Numbered from the stretch's first letter, positions 8,276-15,878 are shown. The stretch: DNA of 29,434 nucleotides from UBA6918 sp040754425 (GCA_040754425.1 JBFMCR010000029.1:1-29434), one strand, 5' to 3'. A program made the numbers and translations. Notes: a model not told the origin generated them from the letters alone.

Positions 8276-8718
8276 ATCAGTTTCCCAAGCACGTAGCCGA
8301 TGACGATGCCGATGATGAGCGCGACGGTGAGGCCGCGATAGGTGAGAACGTCTTTGGAATAGCCGCGGCGAATGGCGACAACGGCGACGAGGTAGCCGAC
8401 GGCATTGAGCAGCCAGATGAAGCCGATCGACAGCACTTTCACGACCAAAGGCCCGATCACCGGCACCAGCGCGATGATGCCGACCAGCCAGGCGAAGGCG
8501 TTGGACAACACGCCGATCACAACCACGCTGCCGGCGATGACGCGGCGATCCACGTTGTGATGCAGGCCCAGCCATACGAGGCCGCCGATGGCGAGCCACA
8601 GCGGCAGCATGATTTTCCAGTTGCGCCACCAGGGCTTGAGCGGGCAGGCCTCGCCGGCAGGAAGGTCCGGTGTGCTCAGGGGATGGGCAGGATGTTCGGG
8701 CGGGTCGTCCGGTGCCAT
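8272..8718 (-). CDS. Small multi-pass membrane protein, function unknown
   Basis: 148 residues from the ATG at 8718, whose A is shared with the TGA of the preceding diguanylate cyclase gene (TGATG overlap), so translation is probably coupled. After a Pro-rich cytoplasmic leader of about 35 residues come four or five hydrophobic segments: IMLPLWLAIGGLVWLGL, VIAGSVVVIGVLSNAFAWLV, GIIALVPVIGPLVVKVLSIG and LNAVGYLVAVVAI, and a final LTVALIIGIVIGYVLGKLI. No catalytic motif is visible and I do not recognise the family. Its position as third gene of the c-di-GMP operon suggests a membrane partner, an inference only. Confidence 0.75.
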   Translation of the reverse strand: MAPDDPPEHPAHPLSTPDLPAGEACPLKPWWRNWKIMLPLWLAIGGLVWLGLHHNVDRRVIAGSVVVIGVLSNAFAWLVGIIALVPVIGPLVVKVLSIGFIWLLNAVGYLVAVVAIRRGYSKDVLTYRGLTVALIIGIVIGYVLGKLI

Positions 8719-9650
8719 CAATCGAGCGCCCACACCAGGCGGTCGCGCCCGCTGCGCTTGGCCTGGTATAGCGCCACATCGGCACGGCGCACCGCACTTT
8801 CCAGGCTGTCTCCCGGCTGCGCGCGGGTGAGGCCGATGGATACCGTCAGCGGCAAGGCGTTGCCGTTGCCCAGCGGCATCGGGTGGCTGCGCACCATGTG
8901 CAGCATGCGTTCGGCGACATGCCCGGCGGCCTCGTCGTCCACACCCAGGTAAACCAGCATGAACTCTTCGCCGCCGTAACGCAGCAGGTGGTCGTTGCTG
9001 CGCAGCGCGGATTTCAGTTGCCTGCCGAGATGGATCAGCGCGGCATCGCCCACGGGGTGGCCGTGGACGTCGTTGATTTTCTTGAAATGGTCGGCGTCGA
9101 TCAGCGCAATGAACATGGCGTTGCCGCTGCGCTCGGCATCGCCCTGGCGCACGGCAAACAGGGTGTGCAGGCCGTGGCGCAGGGGCAGGCCGGTAAGCGG
9201 GTCGGTCTGCGCGCGCGAGTGCACGAACTGTTCCTTGAGGTAGGCCAGCTCTTTCATCATTACCGACTGCCCTGACTCGAAGGCCTCGAACCAGCGCGGT
9301 TCGGTCTTCTTGTTGCCGGTAGCGGCAAGGTACAGCTCGCGCACGGCCATGTGCATGCTGCGGTGCGCGGCATCGAGCCGGCGCACGCAATCCGGTTCGA
9401 GTTTCTGCAGCCGCTCGGAAACGGTGCCGAACCAGCGACCGAATTCGCACAACTGGTGGGCGTTGGCATGCAACACGTCTTCCGCCGGATTTTCGTTCAG
9501 CAACGCACAGCGCAACAGGCGCTGGCTCCAAGCCAGGTGTGCCTGCATGGCCTCGTCCAGGCGCACGGGCAGATCGTTGAGTTCTTCAAGGGTGAAGGGC
9601 GAGATGTCGGTGGCAGGCATGGATGCTGGCTCCGCGGAAGTTTTGTCCAT
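8718..9650 (-). CDS. Zinc-binding (CZB) diguanylate cyclase, DgcZ-like
   Basis: 310 residues from ATG 9650. The N-terminal half is a chemoreceptor zinc-binding domain: H38 (MQAHLAW), C68 in HANAHQLCEFGRW, and H96 and H100 in DAAHRSMH. The spacings (30, 28, 4) nearly match the Zn ligands of E. coli DgcZ. The C-terminal GGDEF domain has DPLTGLPLRHGL, DADHFKKINDVHGH, an intact RYGGEEF active site and an RSND product-inhibition site five residues before it. Expected reaction: two GTP to c-di-GMP, as a dimer inhibited by zinc. It lies 25 nt after the sensor GGDEF-EAL gene and overlaps the membrane protein gene by one base. The frame extends upstream to 9764 but that overlaps the preceding gene. 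Confidence 0.88.
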   Translation of the reverse strand: MDKTSAEPASMPATDISPFTLEELNDLPVRLDEAMQAHLAWSQRLLRCALLNENPAEDVLHANAHQLCEFGRWFGTVSERLQKLEPDCVRRLDAAHRSMHMAVRELYLAATGNKKTEPRWFEAFESGQSVMMKELAYLKEQFVHSRAQTDPLTGLPLRHGLHTLFAVRQGDAERSGNAMFIALIDADHFKKINDVHGHPVGDAALIHLGRQLKSALRSNDHLLRYGGEEFMLVYLGVDDEAAGHVAERMLHMVRSHPMPLGNGNALPLTVSIGLTRAQPGDSLESAVRRADVALYQAKRSGRDRLVWALD

Positions 9651-9675
9651 TATAGACCCAGGCGGCCGCGCGGGT

Positions 9676-11973
9676 TCATGCCACCTGGGTCTGCCGTCGC
9701 CGGTTGAGTTCGGCCGCGAATTCCCCGGGCGGCAGCGGACGGCCGATCCAGTTGCCTTGGGCAAGCTGGCAGTTGAGTGCGCGCAGGGCGTTGTACTGCT
9801 CTTCGGTTTCCACCCCTTCTGCCACGACGGCCTTGCCCAGCACGCCGGCCAGCGCCAGGATGGTGTGCACGATGGCGGTGTCGTCCGCTTCCAGGTCGAT
9901 GCCGTCGACGAAGGACTTGTCGATCTTTACCATGTCGGCCGGAATGCGTTTGAGATAGCTCAGCGACGAATAGCCGGTGCCGAAATCGTCGATGGCGATG
10001 CGTACGCCCAACGCCTTCAAACCGCCCAGGATGCGCGTGCTTGCCTCCTGGTTCAGCATGGCAACCGTTTCTGTGATCTCGACGCCGAGCCGTTCCGGGC
10101 TCACGCCGGATTGCCTGAGCGCGGCGGAAATCTTTTCCACCAGCCTGGGGTCCTGAAACTGGCGTGGCGAAATATTGACCGATACCCACAGGTCGTGGCC
10201 GGCTTTGTTCCAGGCGTTCACCTGCGCCAGGGCGGTGTGCAGCACCCACTCGCCCAGGGGGATGATCAGGCCGGACTCCTCGGCAACGCCGATGAAGTGT
10301 TTCGGCATGACGACAGTGCCGTCCGCACGCACCCAGCGCACCAGCGCCTCGGCGCCGACGATGCGGCCGCCGCGCATGTCCACCACCGGCTGGTACACCA
10401 GCTGGAAGAGGTTTTCCTGCAGGGCTTCGCGCAGCAGTTGTTCCATTTTCACGCGCTCGGTGACGCGCTCGCCCAATTCGTCCATGTAGACGGAAAACCG
10501 GTTGCGGCCGAGGTGCTTGGCTTCGTACATGGCGGTGTCGGCGTGCTTGAGCAGGGTGTAGATGTCGGTGCCGTGTTCGGGGAATTGCGCGATGCCGATG
10601 GAAGGCGTGACCTGCAGCGAATGTTCGTCTGCCTTGATGGGCTGCTTGAACGCCTCGATCAGGCGTTCGGCGACGTCCACCGCCACGTCCAGGCCGCGTG
10701 CCGGCAGCACGACCAGAAACTCGTCGCCGCCCAGGCGGCACAGCGTGCCCTCGTCGCGCAGGCTTTCCTTGATGAGGCGGGCGATGTCGACCAGCAGGCG
10801 GTCGCCGGTGGCATGGCCGAGCGAGTCGTTGACGTCCTTGAAACGGTCGATGTCCACGATCAGCAGCGAGAACTTGCGATCGAGCGTGTGCGACATGTCG
10901 ATGCAGAACTGCATCATTTCCTCCGCGGCCGCCCGGTTGGGCAGCCCGGTCAGCGCATCGCGCCGCGCCTGCGAAAGCAGTTCCTGGCGGTGCAGCCTCT
11001 CGCGCCGCCAGATGCGGTGCGCCACCAGAAAGGCGGCAAGCAGGAACAGCAGCGAGACCAGCAGCACCGCAGCGTTGTGCGACCACCATTGTTTCCACAC
11101 GTAAATCCAGGGCGCGGAAACGAAGGCGAGCATGTCGCCGCGCCCGAGCCGGGTGAAGGCAACCACGCGGTGCTCCCGGCTTTGCGGCCAGTAGGCTTCG
11201 CCGCGCACATAGCCGGAATGCAGGGTGGAGACGGTGCGCACCATCTGCGCCAACTGCCCGTCGCCCATATCGGCATAGACGCTGTCGGGGTCGTCGATCG
11301 GCCAACGCGCCTGGTGGCGGCCATCGCTGCGCATCAGGCCGATGAAGCTGTTGGGCGGCATCGGCATTTCGTGCAGGAAGGTGCCTTCGCGTTCGAGCGG
11401 AATCGCGGCCTGCACCATGTAGCGCGGCACGCCGTCTGCATTGCGCACCACATGACGCACGGCGAAGCGCCAGCGCCGGATGGCTTTGCCGAATTCCGGC
11501 GCGCCAACGGTATAGGCCTCCTGGTTCACCATGTCCTTCAGCAGCTGCCGGAGGTAGGGCGGATCCTTGCGAAAGTCCGGCAGCGGATCGCCGGGATTCA
11601 CTGCGGTGTTGACCAGCATTTCGCCATCGGTGGCGAACACTGCCATGGACGCGACTTCCGGATGACGGTTCTGAAAGTCGACCAGCAGCGGGCGGCAGCC
11701 TTGCGGATTATGCAGCACGCCGCACTTGTCCAGCAGCTGGCCGAGCGAGCCGAGGCCGTTGCCCATGTTGTCGAAAAAGGAATCGGATATGCTGGCGAGA
11801 AAGTTGGACTGGATGAGCAGGTTGTCGCGCACTTCGCGCTCTTCACGCTCCCAGCTGTGCAGGCAGTAGGCGAACAGCGCCGCCGTACCGCCGACGACGA
11901 AGGCGAGCACGGAGTTGCGCAACAGGCGCGTAAACGAAGAGGAAGTCTCCTGCCCCTTATTCTCAGCCAGCAT
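9676..11973 (-). CDS. Membrane-bound sensor with GGDEF and EAL domains
   Basis: 765 residues. One TM helix near 18-38 (LAFVVGGTAALFAYCL), an extracytoplasmic sensor region to about 300 with Cache-like features (SDSFFDNMGNGLG, ATDGEMLVNTA, AVRHVVRNADG), then a second TM (AAVLLVSLLFLLAAFLVAH). The GGDEF domain has DALTGLPNRAAAEE, DIDRFKDVNDSLGHATGD and an intact RLGGDEF, but no RxxD inhibition site (RDEG there instead). The EAL domain has EALVRW, NISPRQF, EITETV, IDDFGTGYSSL, VKIDKSF and VAEGVET, so both catalytic halves look competent. Net direction of activity cannot be predicted. First gene of the minus-strand operon with the CZB cyclase and membrane protein. The start at 11973 begins the short cytoplasmic leader; the Shine-Dalgarno is weak (gatgaaga). 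Confidence 0.9.
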   Translation of the reverse strand: MLAENKGQETSSSFTRLLRNSVLAFVVGGTAALFAYCLHSWEREEREVRDNLLIQSNFLASISDSFFDNMGNGLGSLGQLLDKCGVLHNPQGCRPLLVDFQNRHPEVASMAVFATDGEMLVNTAVNPGDPLPDFRKDPPYLRQLLKDMVNQEAYTVGAPEFGKAIRRWRFAVRHVVRNADGVPRYMVQAAIPLEREGTFLHEMPMPPNSFIGLMRSDGRHQARWPIDDPDSVYADMGDGQLAQMVRTVSTLHSGYVRGEAYWPQSREHRVVAFTRLGRGDMLAFVSAPWIYVWKQWWSHNAAVLLVSLLFLLAAFLVAHRIWRRERLHRQELLSQARRDALTGLPNRAAAEEMMQFCIDMSHTLDRKFSLLIVDIDRFKDVNDSLGHATGDRLLVDIARLIKESLRDEGTLCRLGGDEFLVVLPARGLDVAVDVAERLIEAFKQPIKADEHSLQVTPSIGIAQFPEHGTDIYTLLKHADTAMYEAKHLGRNRFSVYMDELGERVTERVKMEQLLREALQENLFQLVYQPVVDMRGGRIVGAEALVRWVRADGTVVMPKHFIGVAEESGLIIPLGEWVLHTALAQVNAWNKAGHDLWVSVNISPRQFQDPRLVEKISAALRQSGVSPERLGVEITETVAMLNQEASTRILGGLKALGVRIAIDDFGTGYSSLSYLKRIPADMVKIDKSFVDGIDLEADDTAIVHTILALAGVLGKAVVAEGVETEEQYNALRALNCQLAQGNWIGRPLPPGEFAAELNRRRQTQVA

Positions 11974-12207
11974 TCTTCATCAACCTGTTCCGGTTTTGTT
12001 CTTGTCGACGCCGGTGCCCTGCCGGTGTATTGCGACTGCCGTAGCGGGCGGGGTGGAACAGGGCAATGATAATGGCAAAAGCGGGTGCCCATATGGGACA
12101 TTCATGCCATGCGGCCGCAAGACCGGGCTGAGGCTACTGCGCCCTGATGCCCTCGCCGGTCACCATGAAGACGCCCATGCCGCGATGGTGCAGCGTGCGC
12201 CTGGTCA

Positions 12208-12235
12208 TGCCAGGGCACGTTGACACGCCCTGGCA
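12208..12235. repeat. Perfect 9-bp inverted repeat (hairpin)
   Basis: tgccagggc (12208-12216) and gccctggca (12227-12235) are perfect reverse complements around a 10-nt loop. The right arm overlaps the left arm of the 22-bp repeat that follows. Confidence 0.8.
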
Positions 12236-12396
12236 GCCTGTCGGACTTGAGGCTGATCTGCTGCGCTGGCGGGAAGAGCGGTCCATTTCTCCCCGATTTC
12301 TCGTTGCATGGGCCCGCTATGCGCCTCGAAATCGTGCAAAACCGTCTTCGCTCTCCCAGCCCTCGCTACGATCGCTCAAGTCCGACAGGCTGCCAG
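12230..12396. mobile_element. MITE-like element bounded by perfect 22-bp inverted repeats
   Basis: Positions 12230-12251 and 12375-12396 are perfect 22-nt reverse complements; the shared core is cagcctgtcggacttgag on the left and ctcaagtccgacaggctg on the right. The span is 167 bp with no coding capacity, the layout of a small non-autonomous inverted-repeat element. No clear target-site duplication is visible at either edge, so its mobility is inferred only from structure. Confidence 0.55.
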
Positions 12397-12542
12397 AGAA
12401 CCTCTGCAAAAGCTACTGCGCACCCGCGAGTGCGGCCTCAAGTGCCCGCTCACTCCTCGCCTATCCAATGGATATGTCCTGTCGTTCGCTACGCGGCTTC
12501 TTGCACTCTGGCTTGCTCGCTACGCTTTTTTCAGAGATTTCC
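12397..12542. mobile_element. Second short element with IS5-like imperfect ends
   Basis: The right edge tttttcagagatttcc (to about 12542) and the left edge gaacctctgcaaaag (from 12398) are imperfect inverted copies (gaa-x-ctctg-x-aaaa), resembling terminal repeats of IS5-group elements. The interior has repeated cgctacg words (around 12364, 12487, 12518) and no gene. The right edge touches the TAG stop of the lipoprotein gene (ctag at 12542-12545). It abuts the 167-bp element, so the two could be one composite remnant of an insertion sequence. Confidence 0.35.
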
Positions 12543-12790
12543 TAGTCCAGGTTGTCAGAAGAGAACAGCAGCACCTGGTCGGCGGCGAAGGTCACGTTCA
12601 CCGAACGTGTTTCGTCGCCCCAGCTGCAGCTGCGCATGCCCATGACGTCGTCGCACTTGGCCGGTACGCCGATGAGCCGGGTCACTTCCTCGAAGCTCAT
12701 GCCGGTTTCGATCTTGTCGTAGTTCTCCAGGGTCAGCTTGCTGCATCCCAGCAGCGCCAGCAACAGGCCCGCGGCCACTGTCTTTTTCAC
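12542..12790 (-). CDS. Small SmpA/OmlA-like lipoprotein
   Basis: 82 residues from a GTG at 12790, chosen because aaggag lies 8 nt upstream and it opens a lipoprotein signal: VKKTVAAGLLLALLGCSK, with the lipobox LLGC giving a lipidated Cys at about residue 16. The mature part LENYDKIETGMSFEEVTRLI, then GVPAKCDD and SCSWGD, resembles the compact BamE/SmpA-like (BLIP) fold, in which 'Y-x-x-I-x-x-GM-x-x-x-E-V' recurs. Two mature cysteines could form a disulfide. The likely location is the periplasmic face of a membrane; the partner is unknown. The stop is next to the repeat element, so the C-terminus could have been altered by insertion, though FSSDNLD is a plausible end. An upstream ATG at 12859 would destroy the signal peptide. 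Confidence 0.8.
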   Translation of the reverse strand: MKKTVAAGLLLALLGCSKLTLENYDKIETGMSFEEVTRLIGVPAKCDDVMGMRSCSWGDETRSVNVTFAADQVLLFSSDNLD

Positions 12791-12928
12791 GCGCGTACTC
12801 CTTGGCTTGCGGCGTGATCTTCTGCGCGCCGCGGAATTTTCCGGTTTGAAACGGGTCAAAGCCCGACTGTTGAGAACAGACTCCGACAGTCGATTCGAAT
12901 ATTAACCCATGCAATGGAGGAAACGATC

Positions 12929-13426
12929 ATGTGGAAACCCATACTCGCGGCGGCCTGCTGTGCCGCCATGTTCGCAGCGCCAGCCATGGCAGCGGAAGCG
13001 CCGGTGGTCGTGAAAATCCCGCGCCTGACCGTGGAAGCTGCCGAGAAGCTTGCCCATGGCGCGATGGAAGCCTGTCGCAAACAGGGCATTCAGATCGGCG
13101 TCACCGTCGTCGACCGCAGTGGCGATCCCATGGTGGTGATGCGCGACACCCTGGCGCCGCGCCTGACTCTCGAAGTCAGCCGCCAGAAGGCCTATACCGC
13201 AGTCAATTTCAATGCCGCCACCTCGTCCATGGCCAACCGCTTCACGCAGCCGTTCTCGGTGGTCGAAGGCCTGGTGTTCTCCGCCGGCGGCGTGCCGATC
13301 GAGGCGGCGGGCAACATCATCGGCGCCGTGGGCGTGTCGGGTGCTGCCACCGGCGAGCAGGACGAAGCCTGTGCTGTCGCCGGCATCAAGAAAATCGAAT
13401 TCGAGCTCGAGACCGCCGACCTGTGA
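12929..13426 (+). CDS. Secreted GlcG/HbpS-family heme-binding-type protein (DUF336)
   Basis: 165 residues; ggaggaaacgatc precedes the ATG. A Sec signal peptide, MWKPILAAACCAAMFAAPAMA, is followed by a mature GlcG/HbpS domain: LTVEAAEKLAHGAMEACRKQ, IQIGVTVVDRSGDPMVVMR, RQKAYTAVNFN and the Gly-rich loop GGVPIEAAGNIIGAVGVSGA, ending DEACAVAGI. The family includes extracellular heme-binding/degrading HbpS and proteins of glycolate and other oxidation loci; the ligand here is unproven. Upstream, cgactgt (12864-12870) and acagtcg (12886-12892) form a 7-bp inverted repeat that could be an operator or part of the 5' leader. It is followed 49 nt later by an MFS gene on the same strand. Confidence 0.87.
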   Translation: MWKPILAAACCAAMFAAPAMAAEAPVVVKIPRLTVEAAEKLAHGAMEACRKQGIQIGVTVVDRSGDPMVVMRDTLAPRLTLEVSRQKAYTAVNFNAATSSMANRFTQPFSVVEGLVFSAGGVPIEAAGNIIGAVGVSGAATGEQDEACAVAGIKKIEFELETADL

Positions 13427-13448
13427 GCGCTCGGGCACTGTGACATAA

Positions 13449-13472
13449 TCGGCCCAGGATTTCCCGGGCCGA
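13449..13472 (+). promoter_or_regulatory. Hairpin immediately before the MFS start codon
   Basis: tcggccc (13449-13455) pairs perfectly with gggccga (13466-13472); the ATG is at 13476. The stem covers the only G-rich stretch where a ribosome site could be, so it could either mask translation initiation or be a terminator for the gene ending at 13426 lacking a T-run. Confidence 0.4.
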
Positions 13473-13475
13473 ATC

Positions 13476-14648
13476 ATGTCCGACAATACCAGAACCGTCC
13501 AAGCTTCCTTCTTCATTCTCATCGCGCTCACCGGCGGCCTCGCCATCCTGAGTTCGACCATGTCCAAGACCCCGGTGCTGCCGCTGTTCGCGGCCTCGCT
13601 CGGCGCCACGCCCGCGGAAATCGGCTGGATCGTCATCGCTTCCACCATTCCCGGCATCCTGGTCAGCTTTCCCGCCGGTGCGCTGTCGGATTTCCTCGGC
13701 CACCGCCGCGTGCTGATCGCCTCGCTGGTGATCTTCGCCACCGCGCCCTTCCTGTATCTTTTCGTCGACAGCGCCTGGCAGTTGATGGCAGTGCGCTTTT
13801 ATCACGGCTTTGCCACCGCCATTTTCGGCACCGTCGCCAGCGCCGCCATTGCCGGGCATTACGGCGCCGACCGCGCCGCGCGCCTGTCCGCGTATTCCTC
13901 GGTCACCATCGTCGGCCGCTCGGTCGCGCCCTTTCTCGGCGGCGCGCTGATCTCGATGGCGAGTTTCGGTGCGGTCTATATCGCCTGCGCCGTGAGTGGT
14001 GTGCTCGCGCTCGCGGCAGGCATGTTCCTGCGCGACACCGCGCCGCGCATGAAGCACAAACCGGAAATGCCGCATTTCTGGAAAAGCATGGTCGCGGTCT
14101 TGCAGGACCGCGGCATCATGCTGGTGAGCCTGGTCGAAGCGGCGCAATACCTGGTGTTCGGCGCAGTCGAGGCCTTTCTTGCGCTGTACGCCGCGTCGCT
14201 CGGCATTCCTGCCTGGCAGATCGGCGTCATTCTCGGCGTGCAGCTGGTCAGTATCGTTTTCATGAAGCCGCTGATGGGCAGGGTCTCGGACCGTGTGGGA
14301 CGCAAGCGGGTCATCGTCCCCGGCCTGCTGGTGGGCGCGGCCAGCGTCGTGCTGCTGCCTTGCCTGCCCAATTTCATCGGGCTCGCGGCGCTGAGCCTGG
14401 TGTTCGGCCTGGGTTTTGCCACGGTGACTTCCTCCACCGCGGCGCTGGTCGCCGACCTCACCAAGGACGGACGTTTCGGTTCCTCCATGGGGGTATTGCG
14501 CACGGTGATGGACGTCGGTCAGTCCATCGGCCCGGTGCTCACCGGCTGGATGGTGGCGATCGCCGGCTACGGTGAAGCGTTCACGCTGCTGGCCGCGATC
14601 CTGGCCGGCGCCGCCATCATGATCGGCGCGGGGCTGAGGGCACGTTAG
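13476..14648 (+). CDS. MFS transporter
   Basis: 390 residues with 12 predicted helices. Motif A between helices 2 and 3 is GALSDFLGHRRVL, and its counterpart in the second half is GRVSDRVGRKRVI; the central loop around 190-205 (DTAPRMKHKPEMPHFWKS) separates the two six-helix bundles. This is an inner-membrane, proton- or ion-coupled carrier of the drug/sugar-type MFS; the substrate cannot be told. It follows the HbpS-like gene by 49 nt and could be cotranscribed. Its TAG (14646-14648) overlaps the TAA of the convergent DUF456 gene, so the two genes share terminal bases with no terminator between. Confidence 0.88.
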   Translation: MSDNTRTVQASFFILIALTGGLAILSSTMSKTPVLPLFAASLGATPAEIGWIVIASTIPGILVSFPAGALSDFLGHRRVLIASLVIFATAPFLYLFVDSAWQLMAVRFYHGFATAIFGTVASAAIAGHYGADRAARLSAYSSVTIVGRSVAPFLGGALISMASFGAVYIACAVSGVLALAAGMFLRDTAPRMKHKPEMPHFWKSMVAVLQDRGIMLVSLVEAAQYLVFGAVEAFLALYAASLGIPAWQIGVILGVQLVSIVFMKPLMGRVSDRVGRKRVIVPGLLVGAASVVLLPCLPNFIGLAALSLVFGLGFATVTSSTAALVADLTKDGRFGSSMGVLRTVMDVGQSIGPVLTGWMVAIAGYGEAFTLLAAILAGAAIMIGAGLRAR

Positions 14649-15139
14649 CCGAACCGGATCATGCGGTCGAGCACGAACACGCCGAGCATGGTGAAGGCGA
14701 GCGCGATTTTCATGAGCGCGCCGAAAACCAGCCCGAGCGTGGCGCCGATGCCGGCATGCACCGCTTCCCTGGCCGTGCGCCTGCCGCTGAATTCGCCGAT
14801 CACCGCGCCGATGAATGGCCCCAGCAGGATGCCGACGATGCCGAAGAAAATGCCCGTCAGCGCGCCCGCTGCGGCGCCCCATATCGCGCGCGGCGAGGCG
14901 CCGAAACGTTTGGCGCCAAGCGAGGTCGCGAACAGGTCGGCGGCATAGCTCAGTACCGTCAGCACGCCCAGCACGGCGAGCGTGATCCAGCCGACATAGA
15001 CGAAATTTTCCGCCCACGCCAGCAGCACCAGCCCGGCATAGATCAGCGGAATCCCAGGCAGTGCGGGCAGGATCAGGCCGGCAAAGCCGGCCACGATCAG
15101 CAGCGCGGCCAGCAGCCAGAGCAGCAGTTGCGAATCCAT
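14645..15139 (-). CDS. DUF456 family membrane protein
   Basis: 164 residues from ATG 15139. DUF456 hallmarks: LPALPGIPLIYAGLVLLAW near the N-terminus, then the central Gly-rich membrane hairpin (AAGALTGIFFGIVGILLGPFIGAVIGEF) with GRRTAREAVHAGIGATLG following. Four to five TM segments. The family has no known function. Its ATG overlaps the TGA of the 58-codon gene upstream (TGATG), indicating translational coupling. A start further upstream (15229) would run antisense-free but lies inside the other gene and is not family-like. Confidence 0.85.
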   Translation of the reverse strand: MDSQLLLWLLAALLIVAGFAGLILPALPGIPLIYAGLVLLAWAENFVYVGWITLAVLGVLTVLSYAADLFATSLGAKRFGASPRAIWGAAAGALTGIFFGIVGILLGPFIGAVIGEFSGRRTAREAVHAGIGATLGLVFGALMKIALAFTMLGVFVLDRMIRFG

Positions 15140-15315
15140 CAGCGCCCGTACTGCTGCTGCAAGCGGCGCATCATTTCCGTATCGATGTTCATCTGTCCGC
15201 CGGCCGTGCTCCGGGTGGTGATTTCCCACAGTCCCGGCTTGCGCGCGGGCATATCGGCTGATGCGGCGGGCAGGGCAAGCTGGCTCGCGCCGAGCAGGGT
15301 AAGAATGGTGCGCAT
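15139..15315 (-). CDS. Short secreted protein with DUF3617-like start
   Basis: 58 residues from ATG 15315, with gaggagaaaaccaac just upstream, a strong ribosome site. The signal peptide MRTILTLLGASQLALPAASA precedes a mature part beginning DMPARKPGLWEITTRS, the R-K-P/A-G-L-W-E-I motif that opens DUF3617 periplasmic proteins. Those are usually about 140-180 residues, and here the protein stops after about 38 mature residues (MMRRLQQQYGR). So it is either a natural mini-version or a truncated copy. The TGA overlaps the ATG of the DUF456 gene, which argues that it is really translated. Function unknown. Confidence 0.7.
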   Translation of the reverse strand: MRTILTLLGASQLALPAASADMPARKPGLWEITTRSTAGGQMNIDTEMMRRLQQQYGR

Positions 15316-15350
15316 GTTGGTTTTCTCCTCTGGTTGGTCGATGTAAACGG

Positions 15351-15878
15351 CTAGAAACCGCCGATGTAGGTGTAGCCGTCGCTTTGCAGCTTGATCAGGC
15401 GTGTGTAGCCGTCGTGCACGATGGCCACGCCGGGCAGCACATCATGTGGCCTCCAGCCTCTGGCGCGCATCACGCTGTGGCAGATCTCCACGCTCGCGCC
15501 CAGATTCAGCAGGTCCTGCGTGATCTTGGCGTTGAGGTTGACTGCAAAAGGGTCCTTCACCGCCTTCTGATAGGTTTCGTCGACGAGCAGGAATTTGGCG
15601 GCGTCGCCGTGCAGAACCAGGTGGATGTCGAGCTGTTCGGGTTTCACACCCTGTTTGCCGAAGGCCTCGATCAGGCCGCGCGCGTAATAGAGGCCGCGGC
15701 TGATGCCGGCCGCGATCCGGTCGGAAGAAATGTCGTACACCACCTTGTAGCTGCGGTTGGGCTCGACCTTGAGCAGGGGGCGTTCCTCCTCTGCGGCGGC
15801 CATGGCGCCGGCGGCGCAGGCGGGCGCGGCCAGCGCCGCGGCAAGCAGTAGAGCGGCCAGGTATTCGAGGGTGCGCAT
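15351..15878 (-). CDS. Secreted DsrE-family protein
   Basis: 175 residues with a Sec signal peptide (MRTLEYLAALLLAAALAAPACA). The mature domain is DsrE/DsrF-like: YKVVYDISSDRIAAGISRGL, ARGLIEAFGKQGVKPEQLDI, LVLHGDAAKFLL, and a conserved cysteine in ASVEICHSVMRARGW followed by VLPGVAIVHDG. Cytoplasmic DsrE/TusD relatives pass sulfur as persulfide on such a cysteine; in the exported versions seen in sulfur-oxidising and other betaproteobacteria the role is not settled. It lies 35 nt upstream of the 58-codon gene on the same strand, and 0.8 kb from soxYZ. The divergent gap with the UPF0149 gene probably holds the promoter. Confidence 0.82.
   Translation of the reverse strand: MRTLEYLAALLLAAALAAPACAAGAMAAAEEERPLLKVEPNRSYKVVYDISSDRIAAGISRGLYYARGLIEAFGKQGVKPEQLDIHLVLHGDAAKFLLVDETYQKAVKDPFAVNLNAKITQDLLNLGASVEICHSVMRARGWRPHDVLPGVAIVHDGYTRLIKLQSDGYTYIGGF

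Larger units (their letters stand above)
11974..12541. other. Gene-poor stretch: operon upstream region plus nested inverted repeats
   Basis: No convincing gene occupies these 568 bases. 11974-12133 is the upstream region of the GGDEF-EAL operon and includes the perfect palindrome cccatatggg (12088-12097). The minus strand from about 12208 to a TAG at 12134 reads MTRRTLHHRGMGVFMVTGEG and four more residues, which looks protein-like and might be the leftover 3' end of a gene. From 12208 to 12542 the DNA is packed with inverted repeats, listed separately. Confidence 0.6.

Noticed and set aside
9310..12069. Very long open frame on the plus strand opposite the two c-di-GMP genes
   Set aside because: It mirrors the codons of the minus-strand genes in GC-rich DNA and has no domain, while the minus strand has complete GGDEF, EAL and CZB motifs.
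12308..12817. Plus-strand frame across the repeats and the lipoprotein gene
   Set aside because: Runs through inverted repeats and antisense to a lipoprotein with a clear signal peptide.
14641..14650. Overlapping stop codons of convergent genes (also at 8272-8275)
   Set aside because: Sharing of TTAG or CTAG by convergent stops is common in compact genomes; noted in the gene entries only.
13386..15017. Long minus-strand frame opposite the MFS gene
   Set aside because: Antisense shadow; the plus strand has MFS motifs and 12 helices.
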